The notes beneath the pieces are model-generated. The model did not search any database. It was given only the letters and a program-made list of their open reading frames with translations, and was not told the origin of the DNA. Shown piece after piece: positions 33,912-42,539 of a stretch of 64,000 nucleotides of DNA (positions are counted from its first letter, which is position 1; every line of letters begins with the position of its first letter). Location of the stretch: the NCBI RefSeq assembly GCF_020819595.1, contig NZ_JAJHNP010000010.1, positions 62,001-126,000 of the forward strand. Reading direction: 5' to 3'. This DNA is from Streptomyces barringtoniae (GTDB taxonomy: Bacteria > Actinomycetota > Actinomycetes > Streptomycetales > Streptomycetaceae). A program made the position numbers and the translations under genes.

Positions 33912-34781
33912 TCAGTCACGCGGAACGCGGACGACACCCTCCTGGATGACGGTGATGGCGAGTCGTCCGTCCTGTGTGTAGATGCGCGCCTGGCCGAGAC
34001 CGCGGCCGCCGTGCGCGGACGGCGACTCCTGGTCGTACAGCAGCCATTCGTCGGCGCGGAAGGGGCGGTGGAACCACATCGCGTGGTCCAGGGAGGCCCC
34101 GACGACGTCCCCGACCGCCCAGCCGCCGCGGCCGTGCGCGAGCAGCACGGAGTCGAGGAGGGTCATGTCGGAGACGTAGGTGGCGAGGACGACGTGCAGC
34201 AACGGGTCGTCGTCCAGCTTGCCGTTGGTGCGGAACCACACCTGCGAGTGCGGCTCGCGCGGCGCGCCGAACTGCCCGTACGGCGGCTCCTCCACGTACC
34301 TGAGGTCGATGGCCTCGCGGGCCTCGAGGAACTTCTCGACGACCTCGGGGGCGAGGTGGCCGTAGCCGCGCAGCCGCTCGTGCGAGGTGGGCAGGGTCGC
34401 CGGGTCGGGCGAGGCGGGCATGGGCGCCTGGTGCTCCAGGCCCTCCTCGTACGTCTGGAAGGACGCCGAGAGGTGGAAGATCGGCTTGCCGTGCTGGACG
34501 GCGACCACGCGGCGAGTGGTGAAGGACCGGCCGTCGCGGATGCGGTCGACGGTGTAGACGATCGGCGCGCCGGGATCGCCCGGGCGCAGGAAGTAGGCGT
34601 GGAGCGAGTGGGCGGGACGGTCGGCGGGGACCGTGCGGCCGGCGGCGACCAGCGCCTGCGCCGCGACCTGCCCGCCGAAGACGCGGGGTACGACGGCGGA
34701 GCGGGACTGGCCGCGGAAGATGTTCTCCTCGATCTGCTCGAGGTCGAGCAGATCGAGGAGATCCTGGAGTGCCTGGCTCAT
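33912..34781 (-). CDS. tesB: Acyl-CoA thioesterase II
   Basis: 289 residues from ATG 34781 (SQALQDLLDLLDLEQIEENI). Double hot-dog TesB fold: FRGQSRSAVVPRVFGGQVAAQAL, HSLHAYFLRPGDPGAPIVYTVDRIRDGRSFTTRRV, then the second repeat ending LDHAMWFHRPFRADEWLLYDQESPSA and GRGLGQARIYTQDGRLA. It hydrolyses medium to long acyl-CoA to free acid plus CoA. It follows the acyl-CoA dehydrogenase gene by 47 bases on the same strand, so the two are probably one transcript serving fatty acid or branched acyl-CoA turnover. Confidence 0.93.
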   Translation of the reverse strand: MSQALQDLLDLLDLEQIEENIFRGQSRSAVVPRVFGGQVAAQALVAAGRTVPADRPAHSLHAYFLRPGDPGAPIVYTVDRIRDGRSFTTRRVVAVQHGKPIFHLSASFQTYEEGLEHQAPMPASPDPATLPTSHERLRGYGHLAPEVVEKFLEAREAIDLRYVEEPPYGQFGAPREPHSQVWFRTNGKLDDDPLLHVVLATYVSDMTLLDSVLLAHGRGGWAVGDVVGASLDHAMWFHRPFRADEWLLYDQESPSAHGGRGLGQARIYTQDGRLAITVIQEGVVRVPRD

Positions 34782-34828
34782 GGCATCTAGTTGTACAGGC
34801 CAGTGATTGCGACGGTGACAGGTCCGTC

Positions 34829-35986
34829 TTACAGGCCCATGTCCTTCGCAATGATCGTCTTCATGATCTCGCTGGTGCCGCCGTAGATGCGGTTGACGCG
34901 GTTGTCCGCGTACAGGCGGGCGATCGGGTACTCGTTCATGTAGCCGTAGCCGCCGTGCAGCTGCAGGCAGCGGTCGATCACACGGTGGGCGACCTCGGTG
35001 CAGAACAGCTTGGCGGAGGCGGCCTCGGCGGGGGTCAGCTCGCCGGCGTCCAGGGCCTCCGTCGCGCGGTCGGCGACGGCCTCGGCGGCGTCCACCTCGG
35101 CCTGGCAGGCGGCCAGCTCGAACTTGGTGTTCTGGAAGTGGGCGACCGGCTTGCCGAAGACGGTGCGCTCCTGCACGTACTGCTTGGCGAACCGGACGGC
35201 GGCCTTGGCCTGCGCGTAGGCGCCGAAGGCGATGCCCCAGCGCTCGGAGGCCAGGTTGTGCCCGAGGTAGTAGAAGCCCTTGTTCTCCTCGCCGAGCAGG
35301 TCCTCGACCGGGACCTTGACGTCGACGAACGCCAGCTCGGCGGTGTCGGAGGTCTTCAGGCCCAGCTTGTCGAGCTTGCGGCCGACGGAGTAGCCCTCGG
35401 ACTTGGTGTCCACGGCGAACAGGGAGATGCCGTGGCGGCGGTCCTCGGCGGTGGGAGCGGCCGTGCGGGCGCACACGATGACCTTGTCGGCGTGGACGCC
35501 GCCGGTGATGAAGGTCTTGGCGCCGTTGAGGACGTAGTGCGTGCCGTCCTCGCTCAGCTTGGCGGTGGACTTCATGCCCGCGAGGTCGGAACCGGTGCCC
35601 GGCTCCGTCATCGCGATGGCCCACATCTCCTCGCCGGTGACGAACTTCGGCAGGTAGCGCTTCTTCTGCTCGTCGGTGGCGAGCATCTTGATGTACGGCA
35701 GGGCGAGCAGCACGTGTACGCCGGAGCCGCCGAACTGGACGCCCGCGCGGGCGGTCTCCTCGTAGAGGACGGCCTCGAACTTGTGGCTGTCCAGGCCCGC
35801 GCCACCGAACTCCTCGGGCACGTTGATGCCGAAGATGCCCAGCTCACCGAGCTTGTAGTAGAAGTCGCGCGGCGCCTGGCCCGCGGCGAACCACTCGTCG
35901 TAGACCGGTACGACCTCGGCCTCGATGAAGGCGCGCAGGGTCTCCCGGAACGCCTCGTGATCCTCGTTGAACACCGTACGGCGCAC
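34829..35986 (-). CDS. Acyl-CoA dehydrogenase, LCAD/IVD-type active site
   Basis: 385 residues. GTG 35986 is chosen for CTGGAGGTG just upstream and because the family starts RRTVFNEDHEAFRETLRAF. FAD/acyl-CoA signatures: AIAMTEPGTGSDLAGMKSTA and the C-terminal QLHGGYGYMNEYPIARLYAD. At the usual catalytic position it has IYGGTSE (Gly instead of Glu), while ASERWGIAFGA supplies a Glu at the alternate position used by long-chain and isovaleryl-CoA dehydrogenases. So the base is probably relocated. Upstream (36010-36025) lies an AAGCGCTT-centred palindrome resembling TetR operators of fatty acid genes. Confidence 0.92.
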   Translation of the reverse strand: MRRTVFNEDHEAFRETLRAFIEAEVVPVYDEWFAAGQAPRDFYYKLGELGIFGINVPEEFGGAGLDSHKFEAVLYEETARAGVQFGGSGVHVLLALPYIKMLATDEQKKRYLPKFVTGEEMWAIAMTEPGTGSDLAGMKSTAKLSEDGTHYVLNGAKTFITGGVHADKVIVCARTAAPTAEDRRHGISLFAVDTKSEGYSVGRKLDKLGLKTSDTAELAFVDVKVPVEDLLGEENKGFYYLGHNLASERWGIAFGAYAQAKAAVRFAKQYVQERTVFGKPVAHFQNTKFELAACQAEVDAAEAVADRATEALDAGELTPAEAASAKLFCTEVAHRVIDRCLQLHGGYGYMNEYPIARLYADNRVNRIYGGTSEIMKTIIAKDMGL

Positions 35987-36009
35987 GCCGCCCACCTCCA
36001 GGTACCTGT

Positions 36010-36025
36010 CTAAGCGCTTGCTCAG
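36010..36025. promoter_or_regulatory. Candidate TetR-type operator upstream of acyl-CoA dehydrogenase
   Basis: CTAAGCGCTTGCTCAG is an imperfect palindrome around AAGCGCTT, 23-38 bases before the GTG of the dehydrogenase. Similar CAAGCGCTTG-type sites are common before actinobacterial fatty acid genes and are bound by TetR-family proteins. It differs from the two operators at 36750-36793. Confidence 0.45.
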
Positions 36026-36127
36026 ACTCGAAGATACCGGCGAGTACGGCGACGCGTCCAGGGTGAGCTTGACCACGGCCCCGGGCCCTTGATCGGGTCG
36101 GAGTGATCCCGGCCGGAGGCTGCCGAC

Positions 36128-36727
36128 TCACCCCTCCCCCGCCGCCTCGAACGCCCCCCGCGCCATCCGGTGCAGCAGGGCCGCGGTGGCCCCCCGCCCC
36201 GGCAGGGTGCCCGCGCGCCCCAGGTGCGGTGTGGAGTTCAGCAGGCCGAAGACCGAGTGGACCGCCGAGCGGGCGGACGGCTCCGACAGCCCCGGGTACA
36301 CGTCGCGGACCACCTCCACCCACAGCTCGACGTACTGCCGCTGGAGCTGGCGCACCAGCTTGCGGTCGCTGTCGCGCAGGCGGTCCAGCTCGCGGTCGTG
36401 CAGGGTGATGAGAGGACGGTCGTCCAGGGCGAAGTCGATGTGGCCCTCGATGAGGGAGTCCAGGACCGCCGAGGGACGGGTGTCGCCGTCGGCCTCCGCC
36501 AGGCGGCGCTTGGCGCCCGTCAGCAGCTGGCCGCTGATGCCGACCAGCAGCTCGGCAAGCATCGCGTCCTTGCCCGGGAAGTGCCGGTACAGGCCGGGGC
36601 CGCTGATGCCGACCGCGGCGCCTATCTCGTCGACACCGACGCCGTGGAAGCCGCGCTCGGCGAAGAGCCGGGCGGCCTCCTTGAGGATCTGCTCGCGGCG
36701 GGTCGGGGCGTCGGTTCTGGTGACCAT
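36128..36727 (-). CDS. TetR/AcrR family regulator of acyl-CoA metabolism
   Basis: 199 residues. N-terminal helix-turn-helix: RREQILKEAARLFAERGFHG, then VDEIGAAVGISGPGLYRHFPGKDAM (residues about 10-54). The C-terminal ligand domain is all-helical. It is divergent from the leucine-degradation operon with a 107-base spacer holding two copies of one palindromic operator (36750-36793), so it most likely represses that operon and itself and is released by an acyl-CoA. Whether it also controls the acyl-CoA dehydrogenase on its other side is uncertain. Confidence 0.9.
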   Translation of the reverse strand: MVTRTDAPTRREQILKEAARLFAERGFHGVGVDEIGAAVGISGPGLYRHFPGKDAMLAELLVGISGQLLTGAKRRLAEADGDTRPSAVLDSLIEGHIDFALDDRPLITLHDRELDRLRDSDRKLVRQLQRQYVELWVEVVRDVYPGLSEPSARSAVHSVFGLLNSTPHLGRAGTLPGRGATAALLHRMARGAFEAAGEG

Positions 36728-36749
36728 GCAGGCAATTCTAGACAGCGAG

Positions 36750-36765
36750 GTTAGCGGTCGTTAAC
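36750..36765. promoter_or_regulatory. Operator 1 for the TetR regulator
   Basis: GTTAGCGGTCGTTAAC: arms GTTA/TAAC around eight bases, extending to GGTTA/TAACC. It lies 23 bases before the TetR start codon. It is the same 16-base pattern as operator 2, with 28 bases between centres. Shared pattern: GTTA[AG]CG[CG]TC[AG]TTAAC. Confidence 0.7.
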
Positions 36766-36777
36766 CTGATGGAAATG

Positions 36778-36793
36778 GTTAACGCTCATTAAC
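36778..36793. promoter_or_regulatory. Operator 2 for the TetR regulator
   Basis: GTTAACGCTCATTAAC: perfect arms GTTAA/TTAAC, 42 bases before the carboxyltransferase start codon. Together with operator 1 it explains why this spacer is unusually AT-rich. Binding by the TetR protein at 36128 is inferred from position and duplication. Confidence 0.7.
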
Positions 36794-36834
36794 AGCGGAT
36801 CACAGGTTCGATCACCGGGTGAGGGGACCGCAGG

Positions 36835-38451
36835 ATGCAGGAGGCACCGGAGCTTCGGAGCGCGGCAGATCCCGCGTCGGAGGCCTGGCGGGCCAATGAA
36901 CAGGCTCATCTCGCACTCGTCGAGGAACTGCGCGGCAAGCTGGCCGCGGCCGCCCTCGGCGGCGGCGAGAAGGCGCGGGCCCGGCACACCGCGCGGGGCA
37001 AGCTGCTGCCGAGGGACAGGGTGGACACGCTGCTCGACCCGGGGTCGCCGTTCCTGGAGCTGGCCCCCCTCGCGGCCGACGGGATGTACGACGGGCAGGC
37101 CCCGGCCGCCGGGGTGATCGCCGGGATCGGGCGGGTCAGCGGGCGCGAGTGCGTGATCGTCGCCAATGACGCGACCGTCAAGGGCGGCACGTACTACCCG
37201 ATGACGGTGAAGAAGCACCTGCGCGCCCAGGAGATCGCCCTCGACAACCGTCTGCCGTGCGTCTACCTCGTGGACTCCGGCGGTGCCTTCCTGCCCATGC
37301 AGGACGAGGTCTTCCCCGACCGGGACCACTTCGGGCGGATCTTCTACAACCAGGCCCGGATGTCCGGCGCCGGGATCCCGCAGATCGCCGCCGTGCTCGG
37401 GTCCTGCACGGCCGGTGGGGCGTATGTGCCCGCGATGAGTGACGAAGCCGTGATCGTCCGCAACCAGGGGACGATCTTCCTCGGCGGTCCGCCCCTGGTG
37501 AAGGCCGCCACCGGCGAGGTCGTCACGGCGGAGGAGCTGGGCGGCGGCGAGGTCCACTCCCGGACCTCCGGGGTCACCGACCACCTCGCCGAGGACGACG
37601 CGCACGCCCTCAGGATCGTGCGGAACATCGTCGCCACCCTCCCGGCCCGGCAGTCCCTGCCGTGGGAGGTCCAGCCGGCCGTAGAACCCAAGGTGGACCC
37701 GTACGGGCTGTACGGCGCCGTCCCGGTCGACTCCCGTACCCCCTACGACGTACGCGAGATCATCGCCCGTGTCGCCGACGGCTCCCGTTTCGCCGAGTTC
37801 AAGAGCGAGTTCGGGCAGACCCTCGTCACCGGCTTCGCGCGGATCCACGGCCACCCGGTCGGGATCGTCGCCAACAACGGCATCCTGTTCTCCGAGTCCG
37901 CCCAGAAGGGCGCCCACTTCATCGAGCTGTGCGACCAGCGCGGGATCCCGCTGGTGTTCCTGCAGAACATCTCCGGGTTCATGGTCGGCAGGGACTACGA
38001 GGCGGGCGGCATCGCCAAGCACGGCGCCAAGATGGTGACGGCCGTGGCGTGCACGCGCGTGCCGAAGCTGACCGTGGTGGTCGGCGGTTCGTACGGCGCG
38101 GGCAACTACTCGATGTGCGGCCGGGCCTACTCCCCCCGCTTCCTGTGGATGTGGCCCAACGCCAAGATCTCCGTGATGGGCGGCGAGCAGGCCGCCAGTG
38201 TCCTCGCCACGGTCAAGCGCGACCAGCTGGAGGCCCGGGGAGAGGCCTGGCCCGCCGAGGACGAGGACGCCTTCAAGGCGCCGATCCGCGCCCAGTACGA
38301 GCGCCAGGGCAACGCCTACTACGCCACGGCCCGCCTCTGGGACGACGGCGTGATCGACCCGCTTCAGACCCGTCAGGTGCTCGGACTCGCCCTGACGGCC
38401 TGCGCCAACGCGCCTCTGGGAGACCCCCAGTTCGGCGTCTTCCGGATGTGA
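36835..38451 (+). CDS. Acyl-CoA carboxylase beta subunit (carboxyltransferase; methylcrotonyl-CoA type)
   Basis: 538 residues. Carboxyltransferase of a biotin-dependent acyl-CoA carboxylase, moving CO2 from carboxybiotin to an acyl-CoA. Both crotonase-like halves are visible: ARHTARGKLLPRDRVDTLLDPGSPFLEL, VYLVDSGGAFLPMQDEVFPD, GSCTAGGAYVPAMSDEAVIV; then RIHGHPVGIVANNGILF, CDQRGIPLVFLQNISGFMVG, VVVGGSYGAGNYSMCGRAY. The SGGAFLPMQ and FMVG patterns fit methylcrotonyl-CoA carboxylases better than propionyl/acetyl types. First gene of the operon, followed 11 bases later by the biotin carboxylase subunit. Confidence 0.93.
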   Translation: MQEAPELRSAADPASEAWRANEQAHLALVEELRGKLAAAALGGGEKARARHTARGKLLPRDRVDTLLDPGSPFLELAPLAADGMYDGQAPAAGVIAGIGRVSGRECVIVANDATVKGGTYYPMTVKKHLRAQEIALDNRLPCVYLVDSGGAFLPMQDEVFPDRDHFGRIFYNQARMSGAGIPQIAAVLGSCTAGGAYVPAMSDEAVIVRNQGTIFLGGPPLVKAATGEVVTAEELGGGEVHSRTSGVTDHLAEDDAHALRIVRNIVATLPARQSLPWEVQPAVEPKVDPYGLYGAVPVDSRTPYDVREIIARVADGSRFAEFKSEFGQTLVTGFARIHGHPVGIVANNGILFSESAQKGAHFIELCDQRGIPLVFLQNISGFMVGRDYEAGGIAKHGAKMVTAVACTRVPKLTVVVGGSYGAGNYSMCGRAYSPRFLWMWPNAKISVMGGEQAASVLATVKRDQLEARGEAWPAEDEDAFKAPIRAQYERQGNAYYATARLWDDGVIDPLQTRQVLGLALTACANAPLGDPQFGVFRM

Positions 38452-38462
38452 GGAGGGGAACC

Positions 38463-40379
38463 GTGTTCGACACAGTGCTGGTCGCCAACCGGGGCGAGAT
38501 CGCCGTACGCGTCATCCGTACGCTCCGCTCGCTGGGCGTGCGCTCGGTGGCGGTCTTCTCCGACGCCGACGCCGACGCGCGGCACGTCCGGGAGGCCGAC
38601 ACGGCGGTACGGATCGGGCCTGCGCCGGCCGCCGAGAGTTATCTGTCCGTCGACCGCCTCCTGGACGCCGCCGCCCGCACCGGCGCCCAGGCCGTCCACC
38701 CCGGGTACGGCTTCCTCGCCGAGAACGCCGGGTTCGCGCGCGCCTGCGAGGAGGCGGGGCTCGTCTTCATCGGCCCGTCGGCGGACGCCATCGCGCTCAT
38801 GGGCGACAAGATCCGCGCCAAGGAGACGGTGCAGGCGGCCGGGGTGCCGGTGGTGCCGGGTGGCCGTGACCCCGAGCTCGCCGAGGCGGCCCGCGCACTC
38901 GGCGCGCCCGTGCTGCTCAAGCCCTCCGCCGGCGGTGGCGGCAAGGGCATGCGGCTGGTGCGGGACCTGACCGTGCTGGAGGAGGAGATCGCCGCCGCCC
39001 GCCGCGAGGCCCGCGCCTCCTTCGGCGACGACACCCTGCTGGTGGAGCGGTGGATCGACCGGCCCCGGCACATCGAGATCCAGGTGCTGGCCGACGGCCA
39101 CGGCGACGTCGTCCACCTCGGCGAGCGCGAGTGCTCGCTCCAGCGGCGGCACCAGAAGATCATCGAGGAGGCGCCGAGCGTGCTCCTCGACGAGGCCACG
39201 CGCGCGGCGATGGGCGAGGCGGCCGTGCAGGCGGCCCGCAGTTGCGGGTACCGGGGCGCGGGCACGGTGGAGTTCATCGTGCCGGGCGGAAACCCGTCGC
39301 AGTACTACTTCATGGAGATGAACACCCGTCTCCAGGTGGAGCACCCCGTCACCGAGCTCGTCACCGGCCTGGACCTGGTGGAGTGGCAGCTCAGGGTGGC
39401 GGCCGGGGAGAAGCTGGGCTTCGCCCAGGAGGACGTGACGCTCACCGGGCACGCGGTCGAGGCCCGGATCTGCGCGGAAGACCCCGCGCGCGGCTTCCTG
39501 CCCTCCGGCGGCACCGTCCTGCTGCTGAACGAGCCGCAGGGCGACGGCGTCCGCACCGACTCCGGGCTCGGCGAGGGCACCGAGGTGGGCAGCCTGTACG
39601 ACCCGATGCTGTCCAAGGTGATCGTCCACGGCCCCGACCGGGAGACCGCGCTCAGGAAGCTCCGGGCGGCGCTCGGGGAGACGGTCACGCTGGGCGTGCA
39701 GACCAACGCGGGGTTCCTGCGGCGGCTGCTGGCCCATCCGTCGGTCGTGCAGGGGGACTTGGACACCGGGCTGGTGGAGCGCGTGGTGGACGAGCTGGTC
39801 ACCACGGACGTACCGGAGGAGGTGTACGAGGCGGCTGCGGCCGTGCGCGCGAAGGCGCTGGAGCCCCGTGCGGACGGCTGGGTCGACCCCTTCTCGGTGC
39901 CGAACGGCTGGCGGCTCGGCGGCACCCCGAGGCCGCCCGCCTTCCACCTCCGGGTGCAGGACCCGGTGACGTACACCCCGCGCGGCAGCTCCACCGTCAC
40001 CGACACCACGGTCTCCGTCACCCTCGACGGTGTCCGGCACACCTTCCACCGGGCCGGTGACTGGATCGGCCGCGACGGCGACGCCTGGCAGGTGCGGGAC
40101 CACGACCCGGTGGCCGCGTCCCTCAGCCGGTCCGCGCACGCGGGCGCCGACTCCCTGACCGCGCCCATGCCGGGCACGGTGACCGTGGTGAAGGTCGCCG
40201 TCGGGGACGAAGTGGCCGCCGGGCAGAGCCTGCTGGTGGTGGAGGCGATGAAGATGGAGCACGTCATCTCCGCCCCGCACGCCGGCACGGTCGCCGAGCT
40301 GGACGTGACGCCGGGCACGACGGTCGCCATGGACCAGGTGCTCGCCGTGATCGCACCCCACGAGGAGGTGGCGCAGTGA
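38463..40379 (+). CDS. Acyl-CoA carboxylase alpha subunit (biotin carboxylase + BCCP)
   Basis: 638 residues from GTG 38463, with GAGGAGGGG upstream. Biotin carboxylase domain: VLVANRGEIAVRVIRTLR, VHPGYGFLAENAGF, the ATP loop KPSAGGGGKGMR, ECSLQRRHQKIIEEAPS, FMEMNTRLQVEHPVTE and EARICAEDPARGFLPS. The C-terminal BCCP domain carries the biotinylated Lys in VVEAMKMEHVISAPHAG. Pairs with the preceding carboxyltransferase, most likely to carboxylate 3-methylcrotonyl-CoA in leucine breakdown. Its TGA overlaps the GTG of the lyase gene by four bases. Confidence 0.94.
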   Translation: MFDTVLVANRGEIAVRVIRTLRSLGVRSVAVFSDADADARHVREADTAVRIGPAPAAESYLSVDRLLDAAARTGAQAVHPGYGFLAENAGFARACEEAGLVFIGPSADAIALMGDKIRAKETVQAAGVPVVPGGRDPELAEAARALGAPVLLKPSAGGGGKGMRLVRDLTVLEEEIAAARREARASFGDDTLLVERWIDRPRHIEIQVLADGHGDVVHLGERECSLQRRHQKIIEEAPSVLLDEATRAAMGEAAVQAARSCGYRGAGTVEFIVPGGNPSQYYFMEMNTRLQVEHPVTELVTGLDLVEWQLRVAAGEKLGFAQEDVTLTGHAVEARICAEDPARGFLPSGGTVLLLNEPQGDGVRTDSGLGEGTEVGSLYDPMLSKVIVHGPDRETALRKLRAALGETVTLGVQTNAGFLRRLLAHPSVVQGDLDTGLVERVVDELVTTDVPEEVYEAAAAVRAKALEPRADGWVDPFSVPNGWRLGGTPRPPAFHLRVQDPVTYTPRGSSTVTDTTVSVTLDGVRHTFHRAGDWIGRDGDAWQVRDHDPVAASLSRSAHAGADSLTAPMPGTVTVVKVAVGDEVAAGQSLLVVEAMKMEHVISAPHAGTVAELDVTPGTTVAMDQVLAVIAPHEEVAQ

Positions 40380-41320
40380 CCGCCGAGGGTCTCCCCATGG
40401 TCGTACCGGCCCCGGACCTGCCCGCGCGGGTGCGGATCCACGAGGTCGGCGCGCGTGACGGGCTGCAGAACGAGAAGCGGACCGTACCGACCGAGATCAA
40501 GGCGGAGTTCATCCGCCGGCTCGCCGACGCGGGCCTGACGACGATCGAGGCGACGAGCTTCGTGCATCCCAAGTGGGTGCCCCAACTGGCCGACGCCGAG
40601 CAGCTGTTCCCGCTGCTCGGCGGGCTCGATGGGGTCGAGCTGCCGGTGCTGGTGCCCAACCAGCGCGGTCTGGACCGGGCGCTGGCCCTCGGCGCCGACC
40701 GGGTCGCCGTCTTCGCCAGCGCCACCGAGTCCTTCGCGAAGGCCAACCTCAACCGCACGCTGGACGAGTCGCTGGCGGTGTTCGGGCCGGTGGTGCGGCA
40801 GGCCAAGGACCGGGGCGTGCATGTGCGCGGCTATGTGTCCATGTGCTTCGGCGACCCGTGGGAGGGTGCCGTCCCGCTGCACCAGGTGGCCCGCGTCTGC
40901 ACGGCCCTGAGGGACATGGGCTGCGACGAGCTGAGCCTGGGCGACACGATCGGCGTCGCCACTCCGGGCCACGTCCTCGAACTGCTCTCCGTCCTCAACG
41001 AGAAGGGCGTGCCGACGAACGTGATCGGCGTGCACTTCCACGACACCTACGGCCAGGCGCTCGCCAACACCCTGGCCGCCCTCCAGCACGGCGTCACCAC
41101 CGTGGACGCCTCGGCCGGCGGGCTCGGCGGCTGCCCGTACGCGAAGTCCGCCACCGGCAACCTCGCCACCGAGGACCTCGTCTGGATGCTGCACGGACTC
41201 GGCATCGAGACCGGGGTCGACCTCGGCCGTCTGACCGCCACGAGCGTGTGGATGGCCGCCCATCTGGACCGGCCCAGCCCGTCCCGTACCGTCCGCGCTC
41301 TCTCCCACAAGGACCAGTGA
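40376..41320 (+). CDS. Hydroxymethylglutaryl-CoA lyase
   Basis: 314 residues; splits HMG-CoA to acetyl-CoA and acetoacetate, the last step of leucine degradation. DRE-TIM metallolyase family: VRIHEVGARDGLQNEKRTVPTEIK with the metal-binding Asp, IEATSFVHPKWVPQLADAEQL, SMCFGDPWEGAV, LSLGDTIGVATPGHV, and the HFHDTYGQALAN metal motif followed by the VDASAGGLGGCPYAKSATGN loop with the catalytic Cys. GTG start overlaps the upstream stop (GTGA), and its own stop is 5 bases before the AcdH start, so the four genes are tightly coupled. Confidence 0.95.
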   Translation: MTAEGLPMVVPAPDLPARVRIHEVGARDGLQNEKRTVPTEIKAEFIRRLADAGLTTIEATSFVHPKWVPQLADAEQLFPLLGGLDGVELPVLVPNQRGLDRALALGADRVAVFASATESFAKANLNRTLDESLAVFGPVVRQAKDRGVHVRGYVSMCFGDPWEGAVPLHQVARVCTALRDMGCDELSLGDTIGVATPGHVLELLSVLNEKGVPTNVIGVHFHDTYGQALANTLAALQHGVTTVDASAGGLGGCPYAKSATGNLATEDLVWMLHGLGIETGVDLGRLTATSVWMAAHLDRPSPSRTVRALSHKDQ

Positions 41321-41325
41321 TCAGC

Positions 41326-42486
41326 ATGGACCACCGTCTCAGCCCCGAGCTGGAGGAACTCCGCCGTACGGTGGAGGAGTTCGCGCACGACGTCGTGGCG
41401 CCGAAGATCGGCGACTTCTACGAGCGGCACGAGTTCCCGTACGAGATCGTCCGCGAGATGGGCCGCATGGGCCTGTTCGGGCTGCCGTTCCCGGAGGAGT
41501 ACGGCGGCATGGGCGGCGACTACCTGGCCCTCGGAATCGCCCTGGAGGAGCTGGCCCGGGTGGACTCCTCGGTGGCGATCACCCTGGAGGCGGGCGTCTC
41601 CCTGGGTGCCATGCCCCTCCACCTCTTCGGTACGCAGGAGCAGAAGCAGGCGTGGCTGCCCCGCCTGTGTTCGGGCGAGATCCTGGGCGCGTTCGGCCTG
41701 ACCGAGCCGGACGGCGGCAGCGACGCCGGGGCGACCCGTACGACGGCCCGTCTCGACCCCGACACCAACGAATGGGTGATCAACGGCACGAAGTGCTTCA
41801 TCACCAACTCGGGCACGGACATCACGGGCCTGGTGACGGTGACCGCCGTGACGGGCCGCAAGCCGGACGGCAAGCCGCAGATCTCGTCGATCATCGTGCC
41901 GTCCGGCACGCCGGGCTTCACGGTGGCGGCCCCCTACTCGAAGGTCGGCTGGAACGCCTCCGACACGCGCGAGCTGTCCTTCGCCGATGTCCGCGTCCCG
42001 GCCGCCAACCTGCTCGGCGAGGAGGGCCGCGGTTACGCCCAGTTCCTGCGCATCCTGGACGAGGGCCGGATCGCCATCGCGGCCCTCGCGACGGGCCTGG
42101 CCCAGGGCTGTGTCGACGAGTCGGTGAAGTACGCCAAGGAACGTCAGGCCTTCGGCCGGCCGATCGGCGCCAACCAGGCCATCCAGTTCAAGATCGCCGA
42201 CATGGAGATGAAGGCCCACACGGCGCGCCTGGCCTGGCGCGACGCGGCGAGCCGCCTGGTGGCCGGCGAACCCTTCAAGAAGGAGGCCGCCCTCGCCAAG
42301 CTCTACTCCTCCACGGTCGCCGTCGACAACGCCCGGGACGCCACCCAGATCCACGGCGGCTACGGCTTCATGAACGAGTACCCGGTGGCCCGCATGTGGC
42401 GCGACTCCAAGATCCTGGAGATCGGCGAGGGCACGAGCGAGGTCCAGCGGATGCTCATCGCGCGGGAACTGGGGCTGGTGAGCTGA
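41326..42486 (+). CDS. acdH: Acyl-CoA dehydrogenase AcdH (branched/short-chain)
   Basis: 386 residues from ATG 41326; an in-frame GTG at 41317 overlapping the lyase stop is possible. Signatures: AFGLTEPDGGSDAGATRTTA, TKCFITNSGTDITG, KVGWNASDTRELSFADVRVP, and ATQIHGGYGFMNEYPVARMW. The catalytic Glu is at the usual place (GEGTSE), unlike the dehydrogenase at 34829. The sequence closely resembles Streptomyces AcdH, known for oxidising branched-chain acyl-CoA esters. In this operon it would make 3-methylcrotonyl-CoA from isovaleryl-CoA and feed the carboxylase. Confidence 0.93.
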   Translation: MDHRLSPELEELRRTVEEFAHDVVAPKIGDFYERHEFPYEIVREMGRMGLFGLPFPEEYGGMGGDYLALGIALEELARVDSSVAITLEAGVSLGAMPLHLFGTQEQKQAWLPRLCSGEILGAFGLTEPDGGSDAGATRTTARLDPDTNEWVINGTKCFITNSGTDITGLVTVTAVTGRKPDGKPQISSIIVPSGTPGFTVAAPYSKVGWNASDTRELSFADVRVPAANLLGEEGRGYAQFLRILDEGRIAIAALATGLAQGCVDESVKYAKERQAFGRPIGANQAIQFKIADMEMKAHTARLAWRDAASRLVAGEPFKKEAALAKLYSSTVAVDNARDATQIHGGYGFMNEYPVARMWRDSKILEIGEGTSEVQRMLIARELGLVS

Positions 42487-42492
42487 GACAGC

Positions 42493-42533
42493 GGCCCGGG
42501 TGAGGGCGAGCCAGGCCCGCCCTCACCCGGGCC
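42493..42533. terminator. Bidirectional hairpin terminator
   Basis: A perfect 16-base-pair stem (42493-42508 with 42518-42533) and nine-base loop begins seven bases after the acdH stop and ends seven bases before the convergent hydrolase stop. Confidence 0.88.
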
Positions 42534-42539
42534 GGAGCC

